Shown here: in pieces, positions 34,203 through 44,300 of the stretch
Layout of the letters: each line of letters opens with the position of its first letter
How positions within the stretch are numbered: position 1 is the first letter of the stretch
Assembly: GCA_016928025.1 (NCBI GenBank)
Contig: JAFGLN010000118.1
Location: forward strand, 1-44,386
Origin: Deltaproteobacteria bacterium
Lineage (GTDB): Bacteria; Desulfobacterota; Syntrophia; Syntrophales; JAFGHS01
Length of the DNA stretch: 44,386 nucleotides
Direction of reading: 5' to 3'
Notes under the pieces: generated by a model
What the model was told of the DNA's origin: nothing
The model's database searches: none
The model's input: only the letters and a program-made list of their open reading frames with translations
Translations under genes and position numbers: made by a program

Positions 34203-37013
34203 TCAGGGCAAAACAGTCTTCAGAAACCGCCCGGTGAAAGATGCTTCCGCCGAAGCAACCTTTTCCGGCGTACCTGAAGCGACAATCCGACCGCCGCCCG
34301 GACCGCCTTCCGGCCCCAGATCGATGATATGGTCGGCGCATTTGATGACGTCTAGATTGTGTTCGATGACGACGACCGTATTGCCCATATCCACCAGACG
34401 CGACAACACGTCCAGCAGCTTTTGGATGTCGGCGAAATGGAGACCGATGGTCGGCTCGTCCAAGATGTAGAGGGTATTACTGTTGAGGCGTTTGCCCAGC
34501 TCCCGGGACAGCTTGATGCGCTGGGCCTCACCGCCCGAGAGGGTTGTCGCCGATTGGCCGAGATGGATATACCCCAGACCGACGTCATAGAGCAGTTGAA
34601 GCTTCGACCGGATGGCCGGAATATTTTCGAAAAATACGAGGGCTTGATTGACCGTCATATCCAGGATTTCCGCGATATTTTTCCCCTTGTAGCGGATCTC
34701 CAGGGTATCCGGGTTGAATCGGCTTCCGTGGCAGACATCGCAGGTCACATAAACATCGGGCAGAAAGTGCATCTCGATTTTGATGAGGCCGTTTCCTTCA
34801 CAGGCCTCACAGCGGCCGCCTTTGACGTTGAAGCTGAAGCGGCCCGGTTTATAGCCCCGGATGCGGGATTCGGGCAACCCCGTAAAAAGGTCCCGGATGT
34901 GGGAAAACACCCCTGTATACGTGACCGGGTTGGAACGCGGCGTACGACCGATGGGCTGCTGGTTCATGATGATGACCCGCTCGATGCCCCCCAGATCGGC
35001 AACCCGTTTGATCTTACCCATGCCCCCCTTTTGCTGGTTCAGTCTGCGGGCCATGACCTTATACAGCGTCTCGACAACCATGGTGCTTTTTCCCGACCCG
35101 GAAACACCCGTCACCGCCGTAAACAATCCCACGGGAATCCGGATATCGATATCCTGGAGGTTATGTTCGGAGGCCCCTTCCAGAGTGATAAACCGTTTGT
35201 TGGAACGGCGGCGTTTGGCCGGAACAGGAATTTGCAGATTGCCTGAAAGATACCGGCCCGTGAGGGAAACGTCGCTTCGGCAAATCGCTTCCGGCGTCCC
35301 CTGAAAAACGACCTCACCGCCGTCGAGACCCGCCCCCGGTCCCATATCGATGATCTCATCCGACGCCATCATCATGTCCTGATCGTGCTCCACGACCAGG
35401 ACCGTATTGCCCATATCTCGCAATCTTTTAAGCGTCGCAATCAACCGGATGTTGTCCCGTTGGTGAAGTCCCACCGTCGGTTCATCCAACACGTACAGAA
35501 CGCCCACAAGTCCCGAACCGATCTGGGTGGCCAGCCTGATCCGCTGCCCTTCGCCGCCCGACAGACTGCCCGAAGCCCGATCCAGACTGAGATACTCCAT
35601 CCCGACATCGAGAAGAAACCGGAGCCGCTCATTGATTTCCTTCAAGATCCTTTCGGAAATGAGTATTTCCTGCTTCGTCAGAGCAATGGCATCAAAAAAA
35701 TTTTTGCAATCCCGAATCGACATCCGGCAGACGTCGTAGATATTGAGCCCCGCTATAGTCACGGAAAGACATTCCTTTTTCAGCCGGGCACCCAGGCAGG
35801 TGGGACATTCCCGCAAATTGATATATTGACCAAGGATATTCCGGACGACGTTTGACTTCGTATCGTGATAAATCCGGTCCATCCTTTTCACGACGCCTTC
35901 AAATGGACGGCTATAGAAATAACGCCGGCCGTCCCGGTCGGTATAAAATCTAATCACCTCACTGCCGGAACCATACAGAAGAACCTGCTGGATTTTTTCC
36001 GGCAGCTGATTGAAGGGCACATTGATATCAAACCGGTAATGCTGGGCAAGGGCGTCAAGCATCTGAAAATAATACATCGAATTGCGATTGGCCCACGGGG
36101 CGATGGCGCCTTCCCGGATGGACAGCCCCCGGTCCGGAATGATCAAATCCTCGTCAAAATACATCCGGGTGCCGAGTCCGCCGCAATCGGGGCAGGCCCC
36201 GTAAGGGCTGTTGAAGGAAAACATGCGAGGGGACAACTCGGAAATACTGATGCCGCACTCCGGACAGGCATATTTCTCACTAAAGAGCGTTTCTTCGCCG
36301 CCGACAACATCCACACGAACCAGGCCGTCCGACAGGCTGGACGCCATTTCCAGGGAGTCGCGCAGGCGTTTTCGAATGCCGTCCCGGACGACGAGCCGAT
36401 CAACAATCACATCGATATCATGGCGTTTGTTCTTGTCCAAGACAATGTCTTCGGCCAGGTCACGCCTTTCACCGTCGACGCGGACACGGACGAATCCGTC
36501 TTTGGCAAGTTTCTTTAATTCCTTCTGAAATTCGCCCTTTTTGCCTCTCACGATGGGGGAAAGGATGTTCAGACGGGTATTCTCGGAAAGACTGATGATC
36601 GCATCCACCATCATGTCGATGGTCTGAGATTTAATTTCGCGGCCGCACTGATAACAGTGGGGAACACCGATGCGGGCAAAAAGCAGACGCAGGTAATCGT
36701 ATATTTCCGTAACCGTCCCCACCGTCGACCGCGGGTTATGGCTCGCCGTCCGCTGTTCGATGGCGATAGCCGGAGAAAGGCCCTCGATGGCTTCCACATC
36801 GGGTTTGTCCATCTGGCCGATGAACTGCCGGGCATAGGCAGATAGAGACTCCACGTATCGTCGCTGCCCTTCGGCATAAATAGTATCGAAGGCCAAAGAA
36901 GATTTTCCGGACCCGCTGACACCGGTAATAACGACCAGCTTGTCTCTGGGAATATCGATATTGACATCCTTCAGATTATGTTGGCAGGCGCCCTTGACTC
37001 TAATAAAATTCAA
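34203..37013 (-). CDS. uvrA: Excinuclease ABC subunit A
   Basis: UvrA is the damage-sensing ATPase of nucleotide excision repair. The 936-residue protein has both ABC modules: Walker [15 protein letters not shown] near residue 32, zinc-binding CPECG/CPDCGG near 250-280, signature [17 protein letters not shown] near 484, second Walker [12 protein letters not shown] near 641, the insertion zinc finger CEACEGNG to CDVCHG (about 735-760), signature [16 protein letters not shown] and [13 protein letters not shown]. It starts with TTG, whose TTGA overlaps the stop of the SurA-like gene. It is the last gene of the mfd operon. Confidence 0.97.
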   Translation of the reverse strand: MNFIRVKGACQHNLKDVNIDIPRDKLVVITGVSGSGKSSLAFDTIYAEGQRRYVESLSAYARQFIGQMDKPDVEAIEGLSPAIAIEQRTASHNPRSTVGTVTEIYDYLRLLFARIGVPHCYQCGREIKSQTIDMMVDAIISLSENTRLNILSPIVRGKKGEFQKELKKLAKDGFVRVRVDGERRDLAEDIVLDKNKRHDIDVIVDRLVVRDGIRKRLRDSLEMASSLSDGLVRVDVVGGEETLFSEKYACPECGISISELSPRMFSFNSPYGACPDCGGLGTRMYFDEDLIIPDRGLSIREGAIAPWANRNSMYYFQMLDALAQHYRFDINVPFNQLPEKIQQVLLYGSGSEVIRFYTDRDGRRYFYSRPFEGVVKRMDRIYHDTKSNVVRNILGQYINLRECPTCLGARLKKECLSVTIAGLNIYDVCRMSIRDCKNFFDAIALTKQEILISERILKEINERLRFLLDVGMEYLSLDRASGSLSGGEGQRIRLATQIGSGLVGVLYVLDEPTVGLHQRDNIRLIATLKRLRDMGNTVLVVEHDQDMMMASDEIIDMGPGAGLDGGEVVFQGTPEAICRSDVSLTGRYLSGNLQIPVPAKRRRSNKRFITLEGASEHNLQDIDIRIPVGLFTAVTGVSGSGKSTMVVETLYKVMARRLNQQKGGMGKIKRVADLGGIERVIIMNQQPIGRTPRSNPVTYTGVFSHIRDLFTGLPESRIRGYKPGRFSFNVKGGRCEACEGNGLIKIEMHFLPDVYVTCDVCHGSRFNPDTLEIRYKGKNIAEILDMTVNQALVFFENIPAIRSKLQLLYDVGLGYIHLGQSATTLSGGEAQRIKLSRELGKRLNSNTLYILDEPTIGLHFADIQKLLDVLSRLVDMGNTVVVIEHNLDVIKCADHIIDLGPEGGPGGGRIVASGTPEKVASAEASFTGRFLKTVLP

Positions 37014-37978
37014 ATCCTTATCTCAACGTGGGACTTTTTTCGTAATTCTTCGATAAATCCTTCGAACCGTTTCTCCGCTTTTTCCGACAGGATCTTTTCC
37101 TGGATTTCACTCCGAACCAACTCGATTGATTTGGCGCCGGCACCTTTCTTATCCGTCACTTTGATGACATGAAAGCCGACGGGGGATTCAATAACGTCAC
37201 TGATTTCCTCCAGGGAAAGACTGAAAGCAACCTTTTCAACATCGGGAAGGATGACACCCCTCTCGACAAAACCAAGATCGCCTCCGGACAGGCTAAAGGA
37301 ATCTTTGGAATAGTTAGCGATCAGCTGTTCGAATGATTCGCCGCTTTTCAACTGATTGACGATCTTTTGAGCCTCTGCCTGAAGGGCCGCCTTCCCCTGC
37401 TCATCGATATGCCGCGGAAATGACAGCAAAACCTGTTTAATCCTGACCGCTTCCCTGCCCTCAAAATATTCGCGATTCTTGCTGTAATATTCACCGATCT
37501 CTTCGTTCGATACGGCAATCTTGGCGTTCACCTCCCGGCGTAGAAGTCTCATCCTGGCCAATTGCGTCTTTAAATCCTTCTTATAGTCATCAAGAGTTAG
37601 ATTCTCTTTTTCCAACATTTTTAGCAGATCGTTCTTCGTTATGTTCTGTCTGCGCAGAATATCGTCGATCGTGGCATTCACCTCATCTTCTCTAATGACA
37701 ATGCCCATTTTTTCCGCTTCTTGTTCAATGAGCATATCGTTGATCATCCTGTTCAAAACAGCCTTTTTTGATTGTGTAACAACGTCTTCCCTCTTTTGTC
37801 CCTGGTAGGAAGCGTCGATCTTCATCCGGATCGGTGCAAACGCCCGATTCAGCTCATAAATGGTGATGATCTCTTCATTAACCACAGCAGCGATTCCGTC
37901 TTTCATCGCCGCTTGCGAAAAAGAAGGCCATACCATCACCCAAACCAGTAAAGCCGTCCATATGCCGTGTTGTTTCAC
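37010..37978 (-). CDS. SurA-like periplasmic peptidyl-prolyl isomerase chaperone
   Basis: From the GTG at 37978 the protein is 322 residues with a signal peptide ([20 protein letters not shown] followed by QAA). Then comes a SurA N-terminal helical domain ([36 protein letters not shown]) and one parvulin domain ([57 protein letters not shown]). SurA-like proteins help fold outer-membrane proteins. AGGGGG seven bases upstream supports the GTG; the in-frame start at 38029 lacks that and overlaps the previous gene. It overlaps uvrA by 4 bases. Confidence 0.88.
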   Translation of the reverse strand: MKQHGIWTALLVWVMVWPSFSQAAMKDGIAAVVNEEIITIYELNRAFAPIRMKIDASYQGQKREDVVTQSKKAVLNRMINDMLIEQEAEKMGIVIREDEVNATIDDILRRQNITKNDLLKMLEKENLTLDDYKKDLKTQLARMRLLRREVNAKIAVSNEEIGEYYSKNREYFEGREAVRIKQVLLSFPRHIDEQGKAALQAEAQKIVNQLKSGESFEQLIANYSKDSFSLSGGDLGFVERGVILPDVEKVAFSLSLEEISDVIESPVGFHVIKVTDKKGAGAKSIELVRSEIQEKILSEKAEKRFEGFIEELRKKSHVEIRI

Positions 37979-38006
37979 GAAGGTACCCCCTGTTTTTTTG
38001 CCTTGT

Positions 38007-38981
38007 TTATGACTTAGAATTGAAAACATGATGATTTATTTTTACATCCGCCTTTTCTCTCAAGCTTTTCATCCAACGTTGATATGCGGCGTCTTCTTTT
38101 GCTCTCAGCAGATTTTCTCTCGTTTTTTCATAAAGATCGGACAGGTCCTCATTTTCTCCGTCGCTCCTTTCAACGACCTTAAAAATATGATAGCCGTAAG
38201 GACTCTTAATGACGCCGCTGATTTCACCGGCCGGTAAGGAAAAGATTGTTTTGTCGACCACTTCCGGCATAACCCCCGGACTGATATATCCCAGGTCGCC
38301 CCCTTTGGCTGCTTCAGGGCTCATGGATTCTTTTTTGGCAACCTTACCAAAATCCTCTCCCTCCTTCAATCTTTTCAGAACGAGCTCCGCCCGATCTTTC
38401 TTATAGAGAAAAATCTGTAACACATGAATACGCTTCTCAAAATGATTCTTTTGCCCATGATCCTTGAGGTAGACCCCCACCTCCTCATCCGTAACGGATA
38501 TTTTACTGTTGACCTCTTTCTCAATTAATTTTTCCAGGATCATGCGCCGGCGCTGGTTTTCCCGCCAGACGTCATAGGTCATCGTATCATCCGAAAAAAA
38601 ACGAGCAAATCGTTCTTCGCTAAACGCTTTTTTGATTTCATCGATTTTTTTGTCCAGCTCCTTATCGTTGACCGTGATGAATAAAACTTTGGCCCGCTGA
38701 AGCATCATTCTTTCATTAAGGAGTTTTTGGAGAATTTCCTCTCTCAACGGGCTGAACCTCTCATCTTTCAGAACATCCGAATCCCGCGAGATGCTCAATT
38801 CCATGGCCAGCCGATCCCGGAACTCCGTCAAAAATATCTTTTCCCCGTCCACGACCGCCACATACGGTAACGACGTTTTATCCCCTGTTTGGCAACCGAA
38901 TACAGCAAAAACGGCCAGGACAATGACTGTCCGACACAAGAGAACTTCCGTTTTTCCTGTCTTCGATAAAAAATTCATCAT
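38007..38981 (-). CDS. PpiC-type peptidyl-prolyl isomerase, probable lipoprotein
   Basis: A 324-residue protein with a hydrophobic N-terminus ending in VLAVFAVFGCQTG, a plausible lipobox with Cys about residue 30. After it come a SurA-N-like helical domain (VVDGEKIFLTEFRDRLAMEL, LREEILQKLLNERMMLQRAK) and one parvulin domain (HVLQIFLYKKDRAELVLKRL, SPEAAKGGDLGYISPGVMPE, IKSPYGYHIFKVVE). It probably works with the adjacent SurA-like protein in the periplasm. The first or second ATG could be the start. It lies 72 bases after mfd. Confidence 0.88.
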   Translation of the reverse strand: MMNFLSKTGKTEVLLCRTVIVLAVFAVFGCQTGDKTSLPYVAVVDGEKIFLTEFRDRLAMELSISRDSDVLKDERFSPLREEILQKLLNERMMLQRAKVLFITVNDKELDKKIDEIKKAFSEERFARFFSDDTMTYDVWRENQRRRMILEKLIEKEVNSKISVTDEEVGVYLKDHGQKNHFEKRIHVLQIFLYKKDRAELVLKRLKEGEDFGKVAKKESMSPEAAKGGDLGYISPGVMPEVVDKTIFSLPAGEISGVIKSPYGYHIFKVVERSDGENEDLSDLYEKTRENLLRAKEDAAYQRWMKSLREKADVKINHHVFNSKS

Positions 38982-39053
38982 CTCCGCTACACAACGTCTT
39001 TCCGTCGGATTTTTCCGGCTGGATAGTATATCGTATTTTTTTAAGAATCATCT

Positions 39054-42000
39054 TCAATGAATCAACTCGAAAAGCAATCCCCTGGCCTTGTCGATAATGT
39101 CATTTTTCTGAAGACCCGCCATAGGCACATAGAGTTTGAAGTCCGGCGTCAGTTTTAGCCCCTTTTGCTTCGTTGCGGCCATTTTAAGAATCTTTTCGGG
39201 TTCCAGGGGCGAATATTGATGGAAATGTATGGTCATATTTTTTCCATCATACTCCATCCTCTTTCCCTTCAACATTTTCAAGAGGTTTCTCAAACTGATC
39301 AATTCGAGAAGGGTTTCCGCCTCCGGCGGCAAAAAGCCGTAGCGATCCGTAAGTTCCTCTTTAATTTCCATCAAATCCTCCTCATCATCCGCCAGAGACA
39401 GTCTTTTATAGGTCACCAGTCGTCCCTGTTCATCCGGCATATAGTCCTGGGGAATGAAGGCCGACAGACCCAGATGAATCTCCGGATTCGCCTCCGCCGG
39501 GGGAATTTCCTCACCCTTGATTTCCCGAATGGTTTTTTCCATCAATTCCGTATACAATTCATAGCCTACCGCGGAAACATGGCCGGACTGCGACGCCCCC
39601 AGCAGATTCCCCGCCCCCCGGATTTCAAGATCATTGGAGGAAATGCGGAAACCCGATCCCGGCTCCGTGAAATCCATAATCACCCGGAGGCGTTTGCGGG
39701 CATCCCGCGAAAGCATGACCCCCCGGGGAACCAGCAGGTAGGCAAAACCTTCTTCTTTGGATCGCCCCACCCGGCCTCTGATCTGATACAACTGCGCCAG
39801 GCCGAAGCGGTCCGCCCGATTGATGATGATCGTGTTGGCCGTCGGGATATCCAGGCCGGAGCCGATAATGGTGGTGCAAACCAGCACATTATAGATGCCT
39901 TTGATAAATTTAGCCATCGTTTCTTCGAGCTCTTTGCCCTTCATCCGGCCATGGGCGACGCCGACCTTCGCTTCCGGGACGAGCCGGTTGACAAAACGGG
40001 CGACGGAATAGATCGACCGCACCCGATCGTGGAGAAAAAAGACCTGCCCGCCCCGATTCAGTTCATGCTTGATCGCCCCTTTGATCGTCTCTTCATCGAA
40101 TTCCAGGACGTGGGTTTTGATGGGTAGCCGGTTTTCCGGCGGCGTATTGATGATGGACAGATCGCGAATGCCGATCAAGGACAGATGAAGGGTCCGGGGA
40201 ATGGGCGTCGCCGACAGGGTCATGACATCGACCAGCGTGCGGAGCTTCTTGAGCTTCTCCTTGTGAACCACACCAAATCGCTGTTCTTCGTCGATAATGA
40301 CCAATCCCAGGTCTTTAAATTCCACATCCTTCTGAAGGATGCGGTGGGTGCCGATGACAACGTCCACCATGCCTCTTCTAACGCCGTCGAGGATTTCCTT
40401 CTGCTCCAGTTTTGTCTTGAAACGATTCAAGACCTCAACCCGGACGGGATAATCCTTCAAACGCTCGGAGAAGGTCTTGTAATGCTGTTCGGCCAGGATC
40501 GTCGTCGGCACCAGAACGGCCACCTGCTTCGCGTCCATGGCGGCCCGAAAGGACGCCCGGAGAGCCACCTCCGTCTTCCCGAAGCCCGCGTCTCCGCAAA
40601 TCAGGCGGTCCATGGGCCTGGCGCTGTTCATATCGACATGGATATCTTCAATGGCCCTCGCCTGATCGGGCGTCTCCTCATATTCAAAGGTGGAACAAAA
40701 TTCATCGTAAATTCGATCGGGGGCGGAAAAGGTATACCCTTCCATCACCTCGCGTGCCGCATAGATGGAAATAAGCTCTTCGGCGATTTCCCGCACCGAT
40801 TTTTTGACGCGCTCCTTGGCCGTCTCCCAGGAGGGGCCTCCCAACTTGTCCACTTTCGGCGTATAGTCTTCGGGACCAATGTACCTTTGAATCCGATCGA
40901 GGCGATCCACCGGAATATAGAGCCGGTCCCGGCCGGAGTATTCAATCAGGAGAAAGTCATTGTCGATGCCCGCGACGGAAAGTTTCTGGAGACCCCGGTA
41001 CCGGCCGATGCCGTGATCCGTGTGGACGACATAATCGCCCTCCTTCAACTCTCCGAACGACTGCAGAAAATAGCCTTCGCGGGTTGTTTTGATCCGCTTG
41101 CGGGCAACCTTTTTGCCGAAGATCTCCTCCTCGCTGATGACGACCAGTCTCAAGTCCGGGATGCGAAAACCACCGCCGAGCCTTCCTTCTCTGATCACCA
41201 GCCGCCCTGAACCGTCGTGCTTATGGATCTCCGACAGGAAAGGCGTCTCACTGAAATGAACGGCAAGACCATAGCGGCCGAAAAGACTTTCCATTCTAGA
41301 AATATCTTCCGGCCCCGTGCAAAGGAAAGTCACCAGGTCCCCCTCCCCGATCCAGCCATTGATCTTCTCGGCAAGAGGAGCCAGATAGCCTTCCTCCTGC
41401 CCCCGGACGGCGGCGGGCGGCCTCGCACTATAATCCCTGTCCAGGGAAACATGGAAATGTAAAGTGTCGGTGGTTTGATCTCCCGGATCGTCTCCCAACC
41501 CCATCCTCAGATCTTCGAGTAAGACCTGCTGAAAGAAATTGGACTGCCCCCTGATCATTTCCTGTGTTAAATAGATACGGAATTTCTCGGGATAAAACTT
41601 TTCTTCATCAGCCGCCCTGAATAAAAACCGGTCCATCTGGCTCTCAATATTTTCCGCCGCTTGACGTATCGCCGTGTCATCGTCAAACACAATAAGACTT
41701 TCCTGCGGCAGGTAATCGAACAATGCCCCTAAAGCACCTTCATTTCCAACGGCGGCACCTGAATCGGACAGCATTTGTCCTTCCCGACGCAGATTGCGAT
41801 CCCCTGCATTGTTCTCTTCCTCGTCCCCATAGCTCTCGTAAAAGAGGGAAAGAAAAAGAGGATTGATGGACAAAGACGGTTCATCTTCCACCATATCGCA
41901 CAGGCGGTCCTTCAGAGTCCGAGAAAGATCCAGTTCGTTGGCCCGGCGTCTGATATTCCGGACGGCAAGCCGCTTTCTCCCGGAAGATAAAATGGCCTCT

Positions 42001-42686
42001 CCCGCCGGGAAAAGCAAAAATTCAGCCAATTCTTTGGTTGACCGCTGGGAGGAAGGGCTGAATTCCCGGATCGATTCCAGTTCATCACCCACAAATTCCA
42101 TCCGGAAGGGTTTTTCCATCGTCGGCACAAAAAGATCAATAATGTTGCCCCGGACACTGAACTCCCCTTTTTGTTCCACCAGGGTCGTCCGGTGATACCC
42201 TCCCGCCAGCAGCTCCCACACCAGTTCGTCCCGGTCGATATATGCGCCGATGGATATTTCCCGCACATAATCATCAAAGGCCCCTTTGGGAATGACTTTC
42301 TGCATCAGGGCCTTTTCGGAAAGAACGAAAACAAAGGGTTTCCCGAGCCACAGACGGCATAACGGCTCTATCCGCTGCAGCTCTTCTTCCCGCTCGAAGG
42401 AAAGCATATCCGTCGAGAGCATGCTCCAGGGCGGATAAAGAAAAACCGGCTCCTCGCCCAGAAAAAAGCATAGGTCCCTGAAAATCTCCTGAGCCTCCTT
42501 TTCCGTCGGACTGACAACAACCACCGTTTTGGACAGATGATTAAAAAGAATTGCCATCAATAGGGCTTTGGCCGAACCGGTTAGGCCGTCAACCCGCAAT
42601 CGCTTTACACCTTTGTCAACAGCGGAAAGCAAAGGACCGAGCACGGGATCTTTCGGCAGGTTGTTCGTTTCTAATATTTTTCGCAC
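39054..42686 (-). CDS. mfd: Transcription-repair coupling factor Mfd
   Basis: Mfd removes RNA polymerase stalled at DNA damage and recruits UvrA. The 1210-residue protein shows the UvrB-like N-terminal part (GSAKALLMAILFNH; EQKGEFSVRGNIIDLF), the RNA polymerase-interacting CarD-like domain (ELKEGDYVVHTDHGIGRYRG, about 546-612), the translocase with Walker A ICGDAGFGKTEVALRASF near 699, IDEEQRFGV near 799, QIRGRVGRSKEEGFAYLLV, and the C-terminal TRCF domain. It starts with GTG and the Shine-Dalgarno is distant. It heads the operon mfd-ppiC-surA-uvrA, so both coupling factor and UvrA are produced together. Confidence 0.97.
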   Translation of the reverse strand: MRKILETNNLPKDPVLGPLLSAVDKGVKRLRVDGLTGSAKALLMAILFNHLSKTVVVVSPTEKEAQEIFRDLCFFLGEEPVFLYPPWSMLSTDMLSFEREEELQRIEPLCRLWLGKPFVFVLSEKALMQKVIPKGAFDDYVREISIGAYIDRDELVWELLAGGYHRTTLVEQKGEFSVRGNIIDLFVPTMEKPFRMEFVGDELESIREFSPSSQRSTKELAEFLLFPAGEAILSSGRKRLAVRNIRRRANELDLSRTLKDRLCDMVEDEPSLSINPLFLSLFYESYGDEEENNAGDRNLRREGQMLSDSGAAVGNEGALGALFDYLPQESLIVFDDDTAIRQAAENIESQMDRFLFRAADEEKFYPEKFRIYLTQEMIRGQSNFFQQVLLEDLRMGLGDDPGDQTTDTLHFHVSLDRDYSARPPAAVRGQEEGYLAPLAEKINGWIGEGDLVTFLCTGPEDISRMESLFGRYGLAVHFSETPFLSEIHKHDGSGRLVIREGRLGGGFRIPDLRLVVISEEEIFGKKVARKRIKTTREGYFLQSFGELKEGDYVVHTDHGIGRYRGLQKLSVAGIDNDFLLIEYSGRDRLYIPVDRLDRIQRYIGPEDYTPKVDKLGGPSWETAKERVKKSVREIAEELISIYAAREVMEGYTFSAPDRIYDEFCSTFEYEETPDQARAIEDIHVDMNSARPMDRLICGDAGFGKTEVALRASFRAAMDAKQVAVLVPTTILAEQHYKTFSERLKDYPVRVEVLNRFKTKLEQKEILDGVRRGMVDVVIGTHRILQKDVEFKDLGLVIIDEEQRFGVVHKEKLKKLRTLVDVMTLSATPIPRTLHLSLIGIRDLSIINTPPENRLPIKTHVLEFDEETIKGAIKHELNRGGQVFFLHDRVRSIYSVARFVNRLVPEAKVGVAHGRMKGKELEETMAKFIKGIYNVLVCTTIIGSGLDIPTANTIIINRADRFGLAQLYQIRGRVGRSKEEGFAYLLVPRGVMLSRDARKRLRVIMDFTEPGSGFRISSNDLEIRGAGNLLGASQSGHVSAVGYELYTELMEKTIREIKGEEIPPAEANPEIHLGLSAFIPQDYMPDEQGRLVTYKRLSLADDEEDLMEIKEELTDRYGFLPPEAETLLELISLRNLLKMLKGKRMEYDGKNMTIHFHQYSPLEPEKILKMAATKQKGLKLTPDFKLYVPMAGLQKNDIIDKARGLLFELIH

Positions 42687-42804
42687 AGCCGGATTTTTAT
42701 CTCCAAATATCTTCGACTTTTTGCTTAAAAGAAAAACCCGATAGGGCTTTTTTGACTCCGTTCACGACGTTGCATCCGCCGATTTCTAAATATTTAAGGC
42801 GTCG

Positions 42805-42831
42805 ATTATAATATAAACACAATTTATACAA
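42805..42831 (-). promoter_or_regulatory. Possible mfd promoter
   Basis: On the minus strand a perfect -10 TATAAT (42805-42810) is preceded by TTGTAT (42826-42831), but the spacer is only 15 bases. A short stem (CCC, GATA loop, GGG) with A and T runs on each side lies between this site and the mfd start at 42732-42753, and might act as a leader terminator. Confidence 0.35.
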
Positions 42832-42855
42832 GGGCAAAGTACGCAACCTTATTGA

Positions 42856-42884
42856 TTGACAATACAGGGTATTTCGGATAGCTT
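42856..42884 (+). promoter_or_regulatory. Possible moeA promoter
   Basis: TTGACA at 42856-42861 is a perfect -35; the -10 at 17-base spacing is TAGCTT, a poor match. The start codon is about 93 bases downstream. No known molybdenum-cofactor riboswitch structure was recognised in the leader. Confidence 0.35.
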
Positions 42885-42976
42885 CTGCCTCAGTCGGAAC
42901 CATCCATTTATTTAAGTTGATTTAGCCGTATTTAACATCAGATGGTCATTCCCCCAAATATGGAGAAAATATAAAT

Positions 42977-44221
42977 ATGATCAGCGTCGAAAAAGCCCTT
43001 AGCGAAATTTTGAACACCATACACCCCTTGGGCAGTGAAAAGGTAAATATTCTGGAGGGTCTGGGACGGGTGATCGGCGAGGACATTTACGCCCCCCGCA
43101 ATATCCCGCCTAAAGACAATTCGGCCATGGACGGCTATGCCGTCCGATTTCAGGATACGGCCCCCGCGACACAGGAAAAACCGGTGATCATGGAGGTTAT
43201 TGAAGATATCCCGGCCGGGAAGATCCCCTCTAAAATCGTCGGACCCGGACAGACCGCCCGGATCATGACGGGCGCCCCCATTCCGGACGGCGCCAATGCG
43301 GTTGTGCGCATGGAAGATACGGAAAAAGACGGAAAGACAGTCAAAATCTTCACGCCGGTCACCCAAGGTTATGATATGCGCTACGCCGGTGAGGATGTCC
43401 GGCAGGGTGAACGAATTATAACAAAGGGTGACATCTTGAAGCCCGCCGATATCGGCATGCTGGCCGCCCTGGGCCGTTCCTTCATCCCGGTTTATCAGAA
43501 GCCGCTTGTGGCGATCCTCGCCACGGGAGATGAACTGGTGGATATCGATGAAAACCCCGGCCCTTGGAAGATCATCAGCAGCAACAGCTACTCCCTGGCC
43601 GCCCTGGTTCTGGAGTGCGGAGCGATTCCCCTCCAATTAGGGATCGCGAAAGACACGCGGGAAGATCTTCTGGCGGCCTTTGAGTCGGCCCTCCGGGCGG
43701 ACATTATCCTTTCCTCCGGCGGCGTTTCCGTGGGCGATTATGATCTCGTCAAAGATATCATGAAAGAAGTCGGAAACCGGATGGAATTCTGGCGCGTCGC
43801 CATGAAACCCGGCAAACCGCTGGCTTTCGGCAATCTCCGAGGTATCCCCCTCTTCGGGCTCCCCGGCAACCCCGTATCGTCCATGGTGTCCTTCGAGCAG
43901 TTCGTCAGGCCGTCGATCCTGAAAATGATGGGGCATCAAAACCTCTACCGACCGGCGGTGAAGGCGATCCTGCAGGAAGATATTGAATTGAAACAGGAGC
44001 CGAGAAGACACTTCATCCGGGCCACCGTCAGTTGGGAGGAAGGCATCTATAAGGCTGCCTCCACCGGTGAGCAGGGATCGGGTATCCTCAAATCCATGGT
44101 CCAGGCCAATGGTTTGATCGTTCTGTCGGAAGATACGGTCATGGTTAAAAAAGGCACAGAAGTTTCGGTGCAATTGATCGATAATTCTGTCGGACAGCGG
44201 GCAACACCGGAATATCTCTAA
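42977..44221 (+). CDS. moeA: Molybdopterin molybdotransferase MoeA
   Basis: MoeA inserts molybdate (or tungstate) into adenylylated molybdopterin. The 414-residue protein has the family domains: VNILEGLGRVIGEDIYA, PKDNSAMDGYAVR, the GQTARIMTGAPIPDGANAVV loop, the MoCF-binding domain ATGDELVD, SSGGVSVGDYD and KPGKPLAFG, FGLPGNPVSSMVSFEQFVRP, and the C-terminal barrel. GGAGAAA precedes the ATG. It stands beside tRNA-Sec; molybdenum/tungsten- and selenium-dependent formate dehydrogenases would need both, though that link is inferred. Confidence 0.96.
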   Translation: MISVEKALSEILNTIHPLGSEKVNILEGLGRVIGEDIYAPRNIPPKDNSAMDGYAVRFQDTAPATQEKPVIMEVIEDIPAGKIPSKIVGPGQTARIMTGAPIPDGANAVVRMEDTEKDGKTVKIFTPVTQGYDMRYAGEDVRQGERIITKGDILKPADIGMLAALGRSFIPVYQKPLVAILATGDELVDIDENPGPWKIISSNSYSLAALVLECGAIPLQLGIAKDTREDLLAAFESALRADIILSSGGVSVGDYDLVKDIMKEVGNRMEFWRVAMKPGKPLAFGNLRGIPLFGLPGNPVSSMVSFEQFVRPSILKMMGHQNLYRPAVKAILQEDIELKQEPRRHFIRATVSWEEGIYKAASTGEQGSGILKSMVQANGLIVLSEDTVMVKKGTEVSVQLIDNSVGQRATPEYL

Positions 44222-44242
44222 AACAGTGAACGTTAATTATAG

Positions 44243-44271
44243 TTGACTTACCCGGCCAACTCTGTTTTAAA
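44243..44271 (+). promoter_or_regulatory. Probable tRNA-Sec promoter
   Basis: TTGACT (44243-44248) and TTTAAA (44266-44271) are spaced by 17 bases and followed by a GC-rich ACGGGGCG stretch, as is common at stable RNA promoters. The tRNA begins 29 bases after the -10. Confidence 0.5.
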
Positions 44272-44300
44272 CGGGGCGAAGCTTATCTAATTCTCACAAC

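Noticed and set aside
34359..35246. Long open frame (295 codons) antisense to uvrA
   Set aside because: It is a shadow of the highly conserved uvrA frame in GC-richer codons, with no domain of its own.
40185..41210. 341-codon open frame antisense to mfd
   Set aside because: It lies wholly inside the conserved mfd translocase region on the other strand and shows no recognisable protein motif.
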